Shown: positions 36,109-46,686, numbered from the stretch's first letter. The stretch is 64,000 nt of DNA from Flavobacterium psychrophilum (GCA_001708385.1 CP012388.1:2046001-2110000); one strand, 5' to 3'. A program made the numbers and translations. Notes: a model not told the origin generated them from the sequence alone.

Positions 36109-39100
36109 CTACTTTCTTTTCATTAGTTTGTAAGAGCCTGTTTTCTCGCCTGCATGTACGCGGATGATAAATACCTGTTCTCCTTCAACGCCTGAAAGGT
36201 TGATGTCAATTTTCTGTGTTGCTCCGGCAGATTGTCCTTTAGCCTCGGTAACTTTCCTTCCAAGAAGGTCGAATACCTCAACAGAAACATTCTCTCCGGC
36301 TGCATCGCCGTTTACCTCTATAGTAACCTTACCATCGGTAGGGTTAGGGTAAAGGCTTACCATATTTTTAAGCGGATTCTCTTCCAGTCCAACAGTTTCG
36401 CTTACAAGGATGTAATCTACTTTCTCTGCTGCTGTACTTGTACCTGCCACGTTACCTGTAGTAAGGCTTACGTTATAAGTACCCGGTTCAGCATAAGTAA
36501 CTGTTGGTTCTTTATCTGTAGATGTTGCAGGGTTACCACCTTCAAAAGCCCATGCCCATGTTGTAGGCTTGTTGGTACTTAAGTCGGTAAACGTTACCGT
36601 TTCGCCTGGTTTTACTGTTGTAACATTCGCTGTAAAGTCTGCCACCGGCGTGTGTGCTCCAAGATCCTGATCTAATGAGAACACTACCGACGCCGACTTG
36701 TTAAACGCTACATTACCAAAGGTTGCATCCTGTTGGTCAGGATTGTTACCGCTTGGGTGCTGTACAGAGAAAAATCCGTATTTAAAGTCTGGTGTAAAGG
36801 TTAAACCTGTTGGCTCTGAACCTGCAGGCATAGACGCGAATAATTTAATATTCGGATTGCTTTGCGTGTGGTCAGGGCGAATTACCCAGATGTAGTTTAA
36901 TCCACCATCCTGAAGTACCCAAAGGTTACCTTTATTGTCAAACGTAAGGTTGTCGTTACCATCTCTCCAGTCTTCGGTTACAGTACCGTTAGCTGTTTCA
37001 ATATCGTAACTTCTTCCACCTGCAAAAGTTTCGAATTCAGAGAATGTTTCTCCGTCATCTTTAAACCTATATACACGGTTAAGACCTTTACACGTAAAGT
37101 AGATCTTACCATCAAGCGGGCTTATCTCACAGTCTTCAACACCATTAAAACGTGTACCGCCTAAGTTAGCAGCCAGATTGGTAATATTGTTACGGTCTGC
37201 CTGTGTAGCATTAGGCACCTGTACCCATGTACCAATAGCAGAACTTGGCTCATCGTTAGATAGTGCAAGATCAAGCTTAAGTACATATACTTTACCCGAA
37301 GTAAGGTTACCCGGCGTATCGGCTACAAATTTGTATACACAGTGTGTACCGCCGTCTTCACCATAGTATGCTGTTTTCTGGTCGGCAGCAATCACTACGT
37401 TTTCGTGGTTCATTCTACCCATAGCCCACAGTTTCTCCTGTTTGCCATTACCGTAATCTTTAACCTTAGCAGTTGCAGGGTCTATTTCTACAAGCCATCC
37501 AAGATCCTGGTAACCGTCGCCGTTAGCGTCGCCACCTGCAGTATCTTCTTCAGCTGTAATTACAGTTCCCCAAGGTGTAATACCACCGGAACAGTTTCTT
37601 GACGTGCTTACAAGGTCATTATTGTAAAGGTCTACAGCCTGAGAGCTGTCTACCGTCCAAAGGTTTGTGTCTTCATTTAAATGAAGGTTAAGCATAGATA
37701 CACCACCCGGTCCGTTTTCCTGGTTAACAGAAAGGTATCCGTTAGTGCTGCTACCCGCTTTCGGTATATAAGCTGTATAATCGTGGTTACCCGGTACATT
37801 ACCGCCACCAATTGTATACTGCTCTCCTTCTTTAAATATCAGCTGGAAACGGTGGTCTTCCGCGATAATTAAACGGTTTTGCTGTGCTGTAGGCGCAATA
37901 GATGTAAAGCAGCCAATGTGTGGCGCATCACACTCAATACTTAAGTCCTGAGTGTTTTTAACATACATATCAAAACCTATATCAGAGCTTGACTGGTCAC
38001 GGTTGTGAATCTCAACCGATATCCTGTTTACACCATCAACAAATGCTGCTTTTGGCACAAAGTGTATCTGATATCTTTTCTCATCGGCACCATCTACAGT
38101 GTTTACAGAATGTGTAAGATAATCTATAGCTCCCGCAGGCATATTGTCGCGGATAACCTCAACACCGTTTACATAAACAACAGCACCATCGTCTCTACGG
38201 ATACCAAACTCTACCGTATCAGTAAGGTCTGCAGCAGTTACCTGCACATCTCTTGAGAAGTATGACGTGATGTATTTGTTACCTGAATCCGATCCGAAAG
38301 AAAGTACCGTTTTCATTGGGTCGCCATAACCAAGTGGTGCCGTTCCTTTGCTCCATGATGTATTGTCAAAAGAAGTAGTGTTCCATGTTGTGCCCTGGTT
38401 TGTTCCGTTATCAAGGTACGTCCAGTCACTTCCTTTTGGTAGCGGGAAAGCCGCTGCAGGTAATGGAGGAAGCTCAAAGTCTACCGCCATATCAAAACCA
38501 AGGTCAGAACTGTTTGCAGCAGCCTGGTGAAGCTCAACCGCAATTACGTTCTCTCCTGTTTGCAGCAGGTTAGCCGTTTCAAATTCGTAGAATGTAGTTT
38601 CAGCAGCATCGTTTACAGCAGCAAGCGCAACGGTAGCCGAAGTGATATCACCCTGAGGCATATTATCCCTGAATGCTTCTACACCATTTACATATACTAC
38701 AACACCATCGTCTCTAAGTACCTTAAATTTAAGGTTACCTATAGCCGCAGCGTCTTCTACATTAAAGGTATGCCTTAGGTAGGTAGTTATGTGTTTGTTC
38801 TGAGCATTGTCTCCATAGCTAAGGGTAGTATTCTGGTTCGGGTCTCCGTAACCTAATACACCATTGCCAAAGAACCATTCGGTATCGTCATATTCGTTAG
38901 CCCTCCATTCGGTACCAAGGTTAGCACCGCTGTCGTTATATTTCCAGATGCTTTGAGCAGCAATAGGGAAAGTCCCAACAGGATATTCCGGCTCGTTTTT
39001 CCAGGCAAGGTACACAGGTGTGCCGTCAATAGCCATTTCAGAGAAGGTAATAATGTTACCTAACTTAGTACCTGTAGCTGCAATTTCTATCGCTTCGGCA

Positions 39101-42100
39101 GGATTGCCTTTTAGTAAGAAATACTGCTGAGCAATAAGCTGAACATCGTTAAGGTTTGTGAATATCTTAGAAAGGTCTGCTTTTGGCGAACCGTTCTCTA
39201 TATATAGCGTAGCCATTTTCCATGGTGTGCTAAGGTATAGTGTATCGTTAACCGTTTCGTTAAGTACGTGAAGCACTTCGCCACCGGCTTGTTTACCAAT
39301 AACAACATTGCTGTCTACGTTATCAATAACATCGGCAAGGTAAAGACCATTTCTGTTATCGTTTTTAAGGCTCCAGTTACCTGCAACTTTATTACGGAAA
39401 GGCGCTTCTATATTACGTACTGGGTCTGTTGCAGGAATAATTGAAGCATTAGTGTAAGCTACCTCAACCTGCTGCGATCCGCTGTTTACAATGAAACCAT
39501 TGTCGTCATGGTTAAAGGTGTAGTTGTATGGCAGGTTTGCCGTACCTTCCGGCATGGTAAGGTGCATATCTTCACGAATTTCTTCGATCGTTTTTGCTTT
39601 TGTCCATATCCTGAATTCATCTATATTACTACGTGTCGGCGAGTTGTTTGCAACGTTTTTACCAAAAGCAAGGTCGTTTGCATTTGCTGTAAACTGACCC
39701 ACCGGTGTACTGCTTGCAAGCTCTCCGTTGATGTAGAATTTAAACTCACCGTTTGGTGTAAATGTAACCGCTGTGTGGTTCCATTCGTTAAGTTTCCAAA
39801 CGTGTGTAGAGTTTAGCGAGTTCCATCCTCCGGCAGCACCTTTACCTGTAATGGTTTGTAGTGTCTGGTTGTTCAAGAACTCCATTTCCCATCCAAAGTT
39901 ACCACCTGTAAGACTTGTAAATCCTACAAGTTTGGTATTGTTACCCGCAGGCTGCGTTAAACGAGCCCAAAGCTCAATAGTAAACGGACCCGAAAGTGCT
40001 GTGTTAACACCATCTTTAGGGATTAGCACCGAGTGGTTTGCCTCAAGGTTAAGCGATCCGCCCTGTTGTGCAATTACCGAGTTTACGTCTGTTTTAAACG
40101 CAAGATAATAGTTACCGGCTGTAATTGCTACATCGGCAAAATCAATTAAACCATCTAACGCAACACCTGTTGCAACTGTCTGGTAGTTGCTTAACGGATC
40201 TCCTTTTATAAGCATAAACTGCTCTGCAAGGTTTTCTATTTGTGTTGGGTTAGCAAATATCTTAGAAAGGTCTGCCTGAAGCGTAGCCGTTTCAAGACCC
40301 ATAGTATTAAAGTTCCATCCTCCTTTTACGTACGATGTATCTTCAACAGTACCAAGCGGCAATACAGTACTGTCTGTATTACTGCCTATAACAAGATTAG
40401 ATGTAAAACTGTCAATATCTGTCTTAACATATAAACCTGTTCTTGTTTCATTCTGAACGCTCCAGTTACCTGTAACCGCAGGGAAAGCAGTATTAAATTC
40501 TGCTACCGGGCTTGTACCGTCTATAATCTGTGCGCTTGTATATGCTATTGTTCCGCCTTTAGTACCTGTGTTAGTAATTGTACCATTATTTTCCTGATCG
40601 AAAGTAAGGTTGTACACAAGGTTATCGTTAGGCGTTTTTATACCATAATGCATCTCAGCTTTAATCTCGTCAGCTGTCTTAACTTTATTCCAGATACGGA
40701 ACTCATCCATTTTAGAAAGCGTCTGACCATTGTAGTTGGTGCTTCGTCCTAAAGCAAAATTCCAGTTGCTGTTAGGTGCAAAAGCAGTATACGCGCTTTT
40801 CGCTTTAAGATCTCCGTTAAGGTAAAGCTTAATAGAATCGCCCGGTTTAGCCGTAACGGTTACATAGTTCCACTCGCCAATAGTAAGCGGAGTACTAGAG
40901 TTTATACTGTTCCAGTTAGGTGTGTTAGTACCAAACACTGCAGATATTGAATTATTATCCGGCATTTCAAGTGTTAAACCTGTAGTGTTGTTGTTTACCC
41001 TTCCGTGACTAGATACAAGCGGAGTATTATTACCCGGATCCTGAGACATATTTACCCAGAATTCCATTGTAAACTCACCGCCTAATGTAGGGTTGATATC
41101 AGCATGAGGTATCTCTACAATGTGACCTCCTGTTAATGATAACGAACCACCTCTGCCTTGGCTGAATGTTGCAATATTCCAACCTAAGAAATACTCCCCT
41201 TCTGTAAGGTTCGCATTGTGGAAGGTAGCATTCTGTCCGTCAAAGTCACCTTCTGCAACAGTAAGGTACGATGTGTCAGATTCTTTTTTAAGCAACAGGT
41301 ATTTACCTGCTACATTGCTTATAGAGTCATATTTAACCAATGCCTCGGCAAGGTTAACTTTTACGGTAGCAAACGGGTTGCTTACAGGATCTATCTTCCA
41401 GCCTCCTTTAAGGTAAGAAAGCGTAATGCTCCCCGGTACCGCTGCAACAGCAGTATCGTTGTTTTTACCAATAACCACATTGCTTGCGTAGTTGGTAATG
41501 TTATCTGGAAGGCTTAAGCCCGCCACATTTACTGTGTTGTTTTTGCTCCATTTACCTTTTACAACACTTTGGTAATCTGCTGCAACGTTAGCCACAGGAG
41601 ATGTAGCCGGTGCAAGTATCCCACCATTAAGTGTTATTACATGGGGCGTGCTACCTTTACTTGTAATGGTATTAGCGCCTTCTGTTGTAGGTGCAAAATC
41701 GTAGTATAAAGCAAGATCCTGCTCTGTACCTGTAAGGCCATAGTGCATTGTCTCCTTAATTTCTTCGGGAGTAAGTACTTTTTTCCAGATACGCATATCG
41801 TCAAGCTCTGCCTGAACCGCACCCGAATATGCAGGGCTGTAACCAAGGCCAAGACCCCAGTCGTTACCAACATATCCTGCAAAGTTAGTTTGTTCCACAA
41901 ACTCACCGTTTACATAATATTTAAGCTGTCCGTTTTTAACGGCAGTAACCGTTACCTGATTCCACTCACCTACATTCCATGTAGCACCCTGCTCAGAAAT
42001 AGTGCTCCATCCCGATGTATTGTTACCAATAACAACGTTTAGCTTGTTACTGTCAGGAAACTCAAAAGATATACCGGTAGAGTTACCGTTTACCCTTCCG

Positions 42101-44238
42101 TTACTGGCAATCATCTTAAAGTTAGTACCCGGATCGCCGTTAAGCTTAGCCCAGAACTGTATAGAGAAGTTTTCCGCCAATAGTGGATTGATAACAGATC
42201 CCGGAATTGCCATTTGCGGAGCTCCCGCAACTTTAAGCACTTCGCCACGTGTTGTTTCAAAATCAGCTTCGTTAAGGATGCTGTCATCAGAGATGATCCT
42301 TCCGTAAAGTACTAATTTATCAAGCGCACCAATGAATTTTTTACCCTCAAAGTTGTTACCAACTTTAATCTCGGCAGACGACGCTACCGGAGAAATTACG
42401 TTACTCCAGGACTGGATAACAAAACCATTGTAGTAAAGCGTTAGCTTTCTTCTTACGTTGTCATACTTCCAAACAATATATGCCCATGTGTGAGGCAACA
42501 GGCTGTACTGGCTTGTATAACTTGCGTTAGATGCATGATCCTTATATGTAAGTTTACCATTGGCATCTATACCAAAAGATACACCTGCACCCGCAGCGCC
42601 GTTAGAAAGTATCGTCGATCCGTTGGCTGCAAATTCAGACGGGTTAACCCAGAATCCTAAGCTGTACGGACGGTTGTGGAAGTTTAACGATAATGCATTG
42701 GGTATAGTAACCGATGTGTTTGCTGTAAAAGCAATTGCTTCGTTAGCCACACCATCTTTATCGTTTACAAAAGTATGTCCTGTAGCAGTAGCTACATGGT
42801 TGTATGATGAAGCGTCTACTACCGAATTGCTAACATTCAGCTGAAGCTTAAGCGCATCGGCATCCTGGCTGGTAAGCATGTCTTCGTGAATGATAGTCTC
42901 AAAATAGGCAACCCCTGTTGGGCCTACATATTCTACTTTCATCCTACGGTCATCTTCCGGTCCAAAAACGTTTATTCTTAAATACGTTTGCTTAACACCT
43001 GTCATCAGGTAGTCGCTTCCGTAGTTTACGTTGTGTTGTCCGTTACCAATATCAGAGTTAAGGTTACCCGATAAGATATCGTAAAGCGGGTACTTAACAT
43101 CGCTGCCTTCGCGTATCATGAATTTTTGCTCATGAATATCGGCACTTAAAGAAAGTACACCGTTAATGTTGTTATCCCTTATAAAGTTTACAAGCTCGTT
43201 ACCCTGTGCACTTGCGCAAAAGTTTCTTCCGCCACAGTTACGCTCAAAAGTTGGCGTACCGTTAATTATCACTTTAAATTTAGCTGTAGATGCCAATAGC
43301 GCACCTTTAAACCAAGCCATCTGGTCAGGGCCAAGGTGTGCCAGCGTACCATCGCGGTAGCTACGGTTGTCTAACAAAAAGTATTCTACATCTTTGTATA
43401 CATACGAAGAGAAAAGACCTGCACCTTCGGCAGTACTTTTGTACTCCGGGTTTGGCCACCAGTCTTTAAATATCTCTTTCATCTCACCAAGCGTAGGCAT
43501 GGTTTTGTTGAATTCATTAGGTCCCGTATCATGATTATCGGTAATAGCCAGTTGCGGCATTGCCTTAGTAAGGTTATCATGATAATCCCTGTAGAACATA
43601 TAACGGGCAAAAGCCATGTCTTTGTTCGCCCAGTCATCAACACCATCGGGACACTGCCCCATAGCATGCTGAAGGCCTAAAAGGTATACGGCATCGCCTA
43701 GCCATACCATCATGTCGCTGCCTTCCTGCGCCATAACGTTAAACATTTCCGGGTCACCGTTAATGTGTGTTGCAGATTCCGGTATGTCTATACAACGTGT
43801 AAGGTCGTATATCCTACCGCATCCGCCCGAAAGAAACTCGAAATCGTCTATGATCTCCTGTTCGTTCCTAACGGTTGCTACCCTGCTTGATGCCGTACCG
43901 TTAACCATAAGCTTGGCAGTGTAGTTGCCGCCCGGCACAAGGTTTGTGTACTCAAAAGAGCGCAGGTTATACCCTAAGCGGGTATCAGAATTGTACACCG
44001 TACCGGTTAAAAGTGTGCCCGGTGCGGCATTTTCGGACATGGAAATAGATAAAGCATTTCCTGATCCGGTGTTGTTTTTCGTTAGCACCCACACCCTCAC
44101 CTTATTATTGTAAGGCGGGCTCATCATGGGGCCGTAAACTAACGAGTCTCCGGGAATGACCTGGGCCTGCAACCCGTAGCTCAATCCTAAGAAAAACAGT
44201 AAACCTAAAAAGAGTAATTTCTTTTTCATGTTTGTCAT
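36109..44238 (-). CDS. Secreted PhoD-LamG-PhoX multidomain phosphatase with T9SS sorting domain
   Basis: This 2709-residue protein starts with a signal peptide (an alternative ATG at 44229 gives MKKKLLFLG). A PhoD-type metallophosphatase follows (about 135-440) with SGGCGR, VWLGDAVYL, ITDNHDTGPNE, LDNRSYRD and SADIHE. Then come four LamG-like domains (about 463-660, 680-870, 1030-1206, 1390-1580), each of the last three linked by a ~140-residue repeated module. Two jelly-roll domains follow (about 1753-2098), then a PhoX-like domain (about 2105-2527) with RNCSGGITPWGT, GRMNHE, GEDGGTHCVYKF, GVEDCEISPLDG and EPTGLTFTPD. A PKD domain (2528-2611) and a type A T9SS sorting domain (2616-2709, SLYPNPTDG) end it. 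Phosphate scavenging at the surface is inferred. Confidence 0.85.
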   Translation of the reverse strand: MTNMKKKLLFLGLLFFLGLSYGLQAQVIPGDSLVYGPMMSPPYNNKVRVWVLTKNNTGSGNALSISMSENAAPGTLLTGTVYNSDTRLGYNLRSFEYTNLVPGGNYTAKLMVNGTASSRVATVRNEQEIIDDFEFLSGGCGRIYDLTRCIDIPESATHINGDPEMFNVMAQEGSDMMVWLGDAVYLLGLQHAMGQCPDGVDDWANKDMAFARYMFYRDYHDNLTKAMPQLAITDNHDTGPNEFNKTMPTLGEMKEIFKDWWPNPEYKSTAEGAGLFSSYVYKDVEYFLLDNRSYRDGTLAHLGPDQMAWFKGALLASTAKFKVIINGTPTFERNCGGRNFCASAQGNELVNFIRDNNINGVLSLSADIHEQKFMIREGSDVKYPLYDILSGNLNSDIGNGQHNVNYGSDYLMTGVKQTYLRINVFGPEDDRRMKVEYVGPTGVAYFETIIHEDMLTSQDADALKLQLNVSNSVVDASSYNHVATATGHTFVNDKDGVANEAIAFTANTSVTIPNALSLNFHNRPYSLGFWVNPSEFAANGSTILSNGAAGAGVSFGIDANGKLTYKDHASNASYTSQYSLLPHTWAYIVWKYDNVRRKLTLYYNGFVIQSWSNVISPVASSAEIKVGNNFEGKKFIGALDKLVLYGRIISDDSILNEADFETTRGEVLKVAGAPQMAIPGSVINPLLAENFSIQFWAKLNGDPGTNFKMIASNGRVNGNSTGISFEFPDSNKLNVVIGNNTSGWSTISEQGATWNVGEWNQVTVTAVKNGQLKYYVNGEFVEQTNFAGYVGNDWGLGLGYSPAYSGAVQAELDDMRIWKKVLTPEEIKETMHYGLTGTEQDLALYYDFAPTTEGANTITSKGSTPHVITLNGGILAPATSPVANVAADYQSVVKGKWSKNNTVNVAGLSLPDNITNYASNVVIGKNNDTAVAAVPGSITLSYLKGGWKIDPVSNPFATVKVNLAEALVKYDSISNVAGKYLLLKKESDTSYLTVAEGDFDGQNATFHNANLTEGEYFLGWNIATFSQGRGGSLSLTGGHIVEIPHADINPTLGGEFTMEFWVNMSQDPGNNTPLVSSHGRVNNNTTGLTLEMPDNNSISAVFGTNTPNWNSINSSTPLTIGEWNYVTVTAKPGDSIKLYLNGDLKAKSAYTAFAPNSNWNFALGRSTNYNGQTLSKMDEFRIWNKVKTADEIKAEMHYGIKTPNDNLVYNLTFDQENNGTITNTGTKGGTIAYTSAQIIDGTSPVAEFNTAFPAVTGNWSVQNETRTGLYVKTDIDSFTSNLVIGSNTDSTVLPLGTVEDTSYVKGGWNFNTMGLETATLQADLSKIFANPTQIENLAEQFMLIKGDPLSNYQTVATGVALDGLIDFADVAITAGNYYLAFKTDVNSVIAQQGGSLNLEANHSVLIPKDGVNTALSGPFTIELWARLTQPAGNNTKLVGFTSLTGGNFGWEMEFLNNQTLQTITGKGAAGGWNSLNSTHVWKLNEWNHTAVTFTPNGEFKFYINGELASSTPVGQFTANANDLAFGKNVANNSPTRSNIDEFRIWTKAKTIEEIREDMHLTMPEGTANLPYNYTFNHDDNGFIVNSGSQQVEVAYTNASIIPATDPVRNIEAPFRNKVAGNWSLKNDNRNGLYLADVIDNVDSNVVIGKQAGGEVLHVLNETVNDTLYLSTPWKMATLYIENGSPKADLSKIFTNLNDVQLIAQQYFLLKGNPAEAIEIAATGTKLGNIITFSEMAIDGTPVYLAWKNEPEYPVGTFPIAAQSIWKYNDSGANLGTEWRANEYDDTEWFFGNGVLGYGDPNQNTTLSYGDNAQNKHITTYLRHTFNVEDAAAIGNLKFKVLRDDGVVVYVNGVEAFRDNMPQGDITSATVALAAVNDAAETTFYEFETANLLQTGENVIAVELHQAAANSSDLGFDMAVDFELPPLPAAAFPLPKGSDWTYLDNGTNQGTTWNTTSFDNTSWSKGTAPLGYGDPMKTVLSFGSDSGNKYITSYFSRDVQVTAADLTDTVEFGIRRDDGAVVYVNGVEVIRDNMPAGAIDYLTHSVNTVDGADEKRYQIHFVPKAAFVDGVNRISVEIHNRDQSSSDIGFDMYVKNTQDLSIECDAPHIGCFTSIAPTAQQNRLIIAEDHRFQLIFKEGEQYTIGGGNVPGNHDYTAYIPKAGSSTNGYLSVNQENGPGGVSMLNLHLNEDTNLWTVDSSQAVDLYNNDLVSTSRNCSGGITPWGTVITAEEDTAGGDANGDGYQDLGWLVEIDPATAKVKDYGNGKQEKLWAMGRMNHENVVIAADQKTAYYGEDGGTHCVYKFVADTPGNLTSGKVYVLKLDLALSNDEPSSAIGTWVQVPNATQADRNNITNLAANLGGTRFNGVEDCEISPLDGKIYFTCKGLNRVYRFKDDGETFSEFETFAGGRSYDIETANGTVTEDWRDGNDNLTFDNKGNLWVLQDGGLNYIWVIRPDHTQSNPNIKLFASMPAGSEPTGLTFTPDFKYGFFSVQHPSGNNPDQQDATFGNVAFNKSASVVFSLDQDLGAHTPVADFTANVTTVKPGETVTFTDLSTNKPTTWAWAFEGGNPATSTDKEPTVTYAEPGTYNVSLTTGNVAGTSTAAEKVDYILVSETVGLEENPLKNMVSLYPNPTDGKVTIEVNGDAAGENVSVEVFDLLGRKVTEAKGQSAGATQKIDINLSGVEGEQVFIIRVHAGEKTGSYKLMKRK

Positions 44239-44581
44239 TAGATGTTTTTGTTGATTATTAAAAGGCCAAAATTAGCCCCGTAAAACGGCTGATGACGGGT
44301 AAACAGGTTTAAGATTAGTTTACCTAAACATGAAGAATCGCAGTTTTTTCCTATATATTAAACTTTTAGAAACGTAACTTAATGTGGAACGAAACTGCTG
44401 AACTGTTATATTTTTTTGAAATAACAGCATACTGAGTAGTAAAAGACAAAAAAACTGAGGGTGAGCACAAAATCATTACAAATTTCACGTGTCTTAATCA
44501 TAATTTAACTATAAACAGAAAGGTTAAGACAAGTTTAAGAATAGTCTGCATGTAAATTCTAAAACCGCGAATTACCGTCTA
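44239..44581 (-). promoter_or_regulatory. Promoter region of phosphatase gene with repeat motifs
   Basis: This 343-bp stretch has no gene. A -7 element TAATTTTG (minus strand, 44274-44267) is placed 29-38 bp before the possible starts. Just upstream lies a perfect 7-bp inverted repeat GGTAAAC/GTTTACC (44298-44324). GTTTAAGAWTAGT occurs at about 44308-44320 and 44533-44545, and TTAAGA recurs at 44524 and 44535, an 11-bp period like that of PHO boxes. A phosphate-starvation regulator is plausible but not shown. Confidence 0.4.
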
Positions 44582-46564
44582 CTAAAACGGTTTAGTATCT
44601 ATAGTAAGCGATTCTAAAAAAGCAATAAGTGCAGCCACTTCTTTTTTAGACAGGTTTAAATGATCGGGAGGAAGGGTTTGGTTGGGTACTTCATACGCCA
44701 TGCCTACACCTGCTGCGCCGCCCGTATTGTAGAAGTCGATAACCTGCTCTAAAGTGCTATAAGCCCCGTTATGAAAGTAGGGTGCCGTAAGCTTTACATT
44801 GCGTACGGTCATGGTTTTAAAAGAGTGCCTGTAAATTTCTTCGGCGTCTTCTATAATGTTATTGGCTATGCGCCCGGAGTCGGTATCAACAACCATAGTA
44901 GACGGATTCGTCATAACCCCCAGTACTTCGCTTTCGTTTTCGTGGTACAACGGCGGAACGAGTCCGCTAAAGGTTGGTGCAAAATGACAGGTAGCACAGG
45001 CCGCTTTTCCCATAAACAGGTTAAAACCCTGTTTTACCTGCGGTGAAATTGTATTGGCCTCACCACGGGCAAACCTGTCAAACGGACTATCAAAAGACCG
45101 TAACGAAGCCACATAAGAGGTAAGCGCCGCCGAAAAGCGGTAACGGTTTGCCTCACTACCGCTACCAAATGCTTTTTCGAATGCAGCTTTATATTTTGTA
45201 CTATTCCCCAGTTTTTTAAGTATCTCTGTAAATGTGGTATTAAACTCCAAGTGGTTTTCTATAACATGCTCTGCCTGCTCTTCAAGGTCTACCGCCCGCA
45301 GGTCGTAAAAATACTTATCGGAGAAGACAGAATTAATAAGCGATGGCGAATTGCGCAATACAATTTTACCTTCTGCACTGGCCAACGATTTTGGTACGCC
45401 GTCAGAAAAGGCAAGTTCGGGCTTATGGCAGGTAGCACAACTCATAGTGCCGCTGCTGCTAAGCGCTGCATCGTAAAACAATTCTTTTCCCAACGCCCTA
45501 AGCTCGGGGCTGTCGTCCTGCTCCTTTAATAAGGTATAGTAATACGGATTAAGAAAATCTTCGGCAAACAGGTTGTCGCTGTTAGCATTCCACGCCGATA
45601 TTTCCCCGCTAACTTCCTGCGAGCTTTTAATGCTCAGTTTTAACTGCATATCACGCAGGGCTTTATATAACGGATTATAATAATCGGTCATAAACACCAA
45701 ACGGTCAAAACTATCAAAGTCTTTATTTTTAGTTAGATATTTGACATTTTCATCAAGCAGCTTTTCTACCTGTTGTTTTTGAGTAGCATTTAGCCGTGAT
45801 AAAAATGGCTGTAAAATTTCACGCATACCCTGTAGCGAAGCTGCCGCTTCCTCCATAGCATTAAGCGATCCTGGTGTATCAAAGCCGGTAATGCCCATTG
45901 TAAAAATACGCACCAGTTCCAGCCTTGCCGCTTCCATTATTTCGTGGTCGTAGTAGTAGTTTCTAAACTCAACCGCCTTAACTAAAATAGCATAGCGTTC
46001 TTTTAGGTCGGCAGTGAGTTGCAGTACAGCATTAGCTTCAACAGCATCGCCAAATACGGTTTCGTCAAGCACCTGAAGCCCAACGGGAGCCACAACACGC
46101 GGCGCACCACGGTAATGATCGGTATTTAAATGATCTATAGGCTGTGTTTTGCTGTATTCCTGCGGTGTTAACCCGTAGTAGTTGTTATCGTGAAATTCTT
46201 CTTTAACCGGATATGGATCAAGGTGATTTAACGGTGGCCCATTGATATAAGACTTTATATGTTTAGGATAGTAGTATTCTAATATGCATTCGGCTTGTTT
46301 AAATGCAATCCGTGTTTTAGCCACCTGTGCGCGAAGTTGTTTTAGCGTAGCCGACTTTTGTCCGTAATCTTGTGCAACGGCGTTAAGTGTTTCTATCTCT
46401 TTAGCAAGTGCAAATGCCTGATGGTTTACCACCGGACGAAATTCATCCTGGTAATATCCGGTGGTGTATACATCGGGCGAATGCCAAAACCACACTGCGA
46501 TAACACAAAATAGTACGGGAACAGTCAGCTTTACGCTCATTAGCACTTTACATAAGAAATGCAA
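44582..46564 (-). CDS. Di-haem cytochrome c peroxidase (MauG/CcpA family) with N-terminal extension
   Basis: This 660-residue protein has an N-terminal membrane anchor or signal (about 9-28). The C-terminal half contains two CxxCH haem sites, CATCHKPE (near 375) and CATCHFAP (near 523), characteristic of the bacterial di-haem peroxidase/MauG family, which reduces hydrogen peroxide or oxidises protein substrates in the periplasm. The ~330 N-terminal residues are helical, with no function I can name. The product may really begin at Met9 (MSVKLTVPV, start 46540). The next gene on this strand is the phosphatase, 343 bp away. Confidence 0.88.
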   Translation of the reverse strand: MHFLCKVLMSVKLTVPVLFCVIAVWFWHSPDVYTTGYYQDEFRPVVNHQAFALAKEIETLNAVAQDYGQKSATLKQLRAQVAKTRIAFKQAECILEYYYPKHIKSYINGPPLNHLDPYPVKEEFHDNNYYGLTPQEYSKTQPIDHLNTDHYRGAPRVVAPVGLQVLDETVFGDAVEANAVLQLTADLKERYAILVKAVEFRNYYYDHEIMEAARLELVRIFTMGITGFDTPGSLNAMEEAAASLQGMREILQPFLSRLNATQKQQVEKLLDENVKYLTKNKDFDSFDRLVFMTDYYNPLYKALRDMQLKLSIKSSQEVSGEISAWNANSDNLFAEDFLNPYYYTLLKEQDDSPELRALGKELFYDAALSSSGTMSCATCHKPELAFSDGVPKSLASAEGKIVLRNSPSLINSVFSDKYFYDLRAVDLEEQAEHVIENHLEFNTTFTEILKKLGNSTKYKAAFEKAFGSGSEANRYRFSAALTSYVASLRSFDSPFDRFARGEANTISPQVKQGFNLFMGKAACATCHFAPTFSGLVPPLYHENESEVLGVMTNPSTMVVDTDSGRIANNIIEDAEEIYRHSFKTMTVRNVKLTAPYFHNGAYSTLEQVIDFYNTGGAAGVGMAYEVPNQTLPPDHLNLSKKEVAALIAFLESLTIDTKPF

Positions 46565-46686
46565 ACTTAGGCTTAGCGGTAAAGCACGGGGTTAAGCGAG
46601 GGTTAAGGAATGATTAAACACAAAAGTATTATCTACATTTTGTAAAAACAGGTAAAAGTACGTGGTTTTTTATCGGCGCTATGCGT

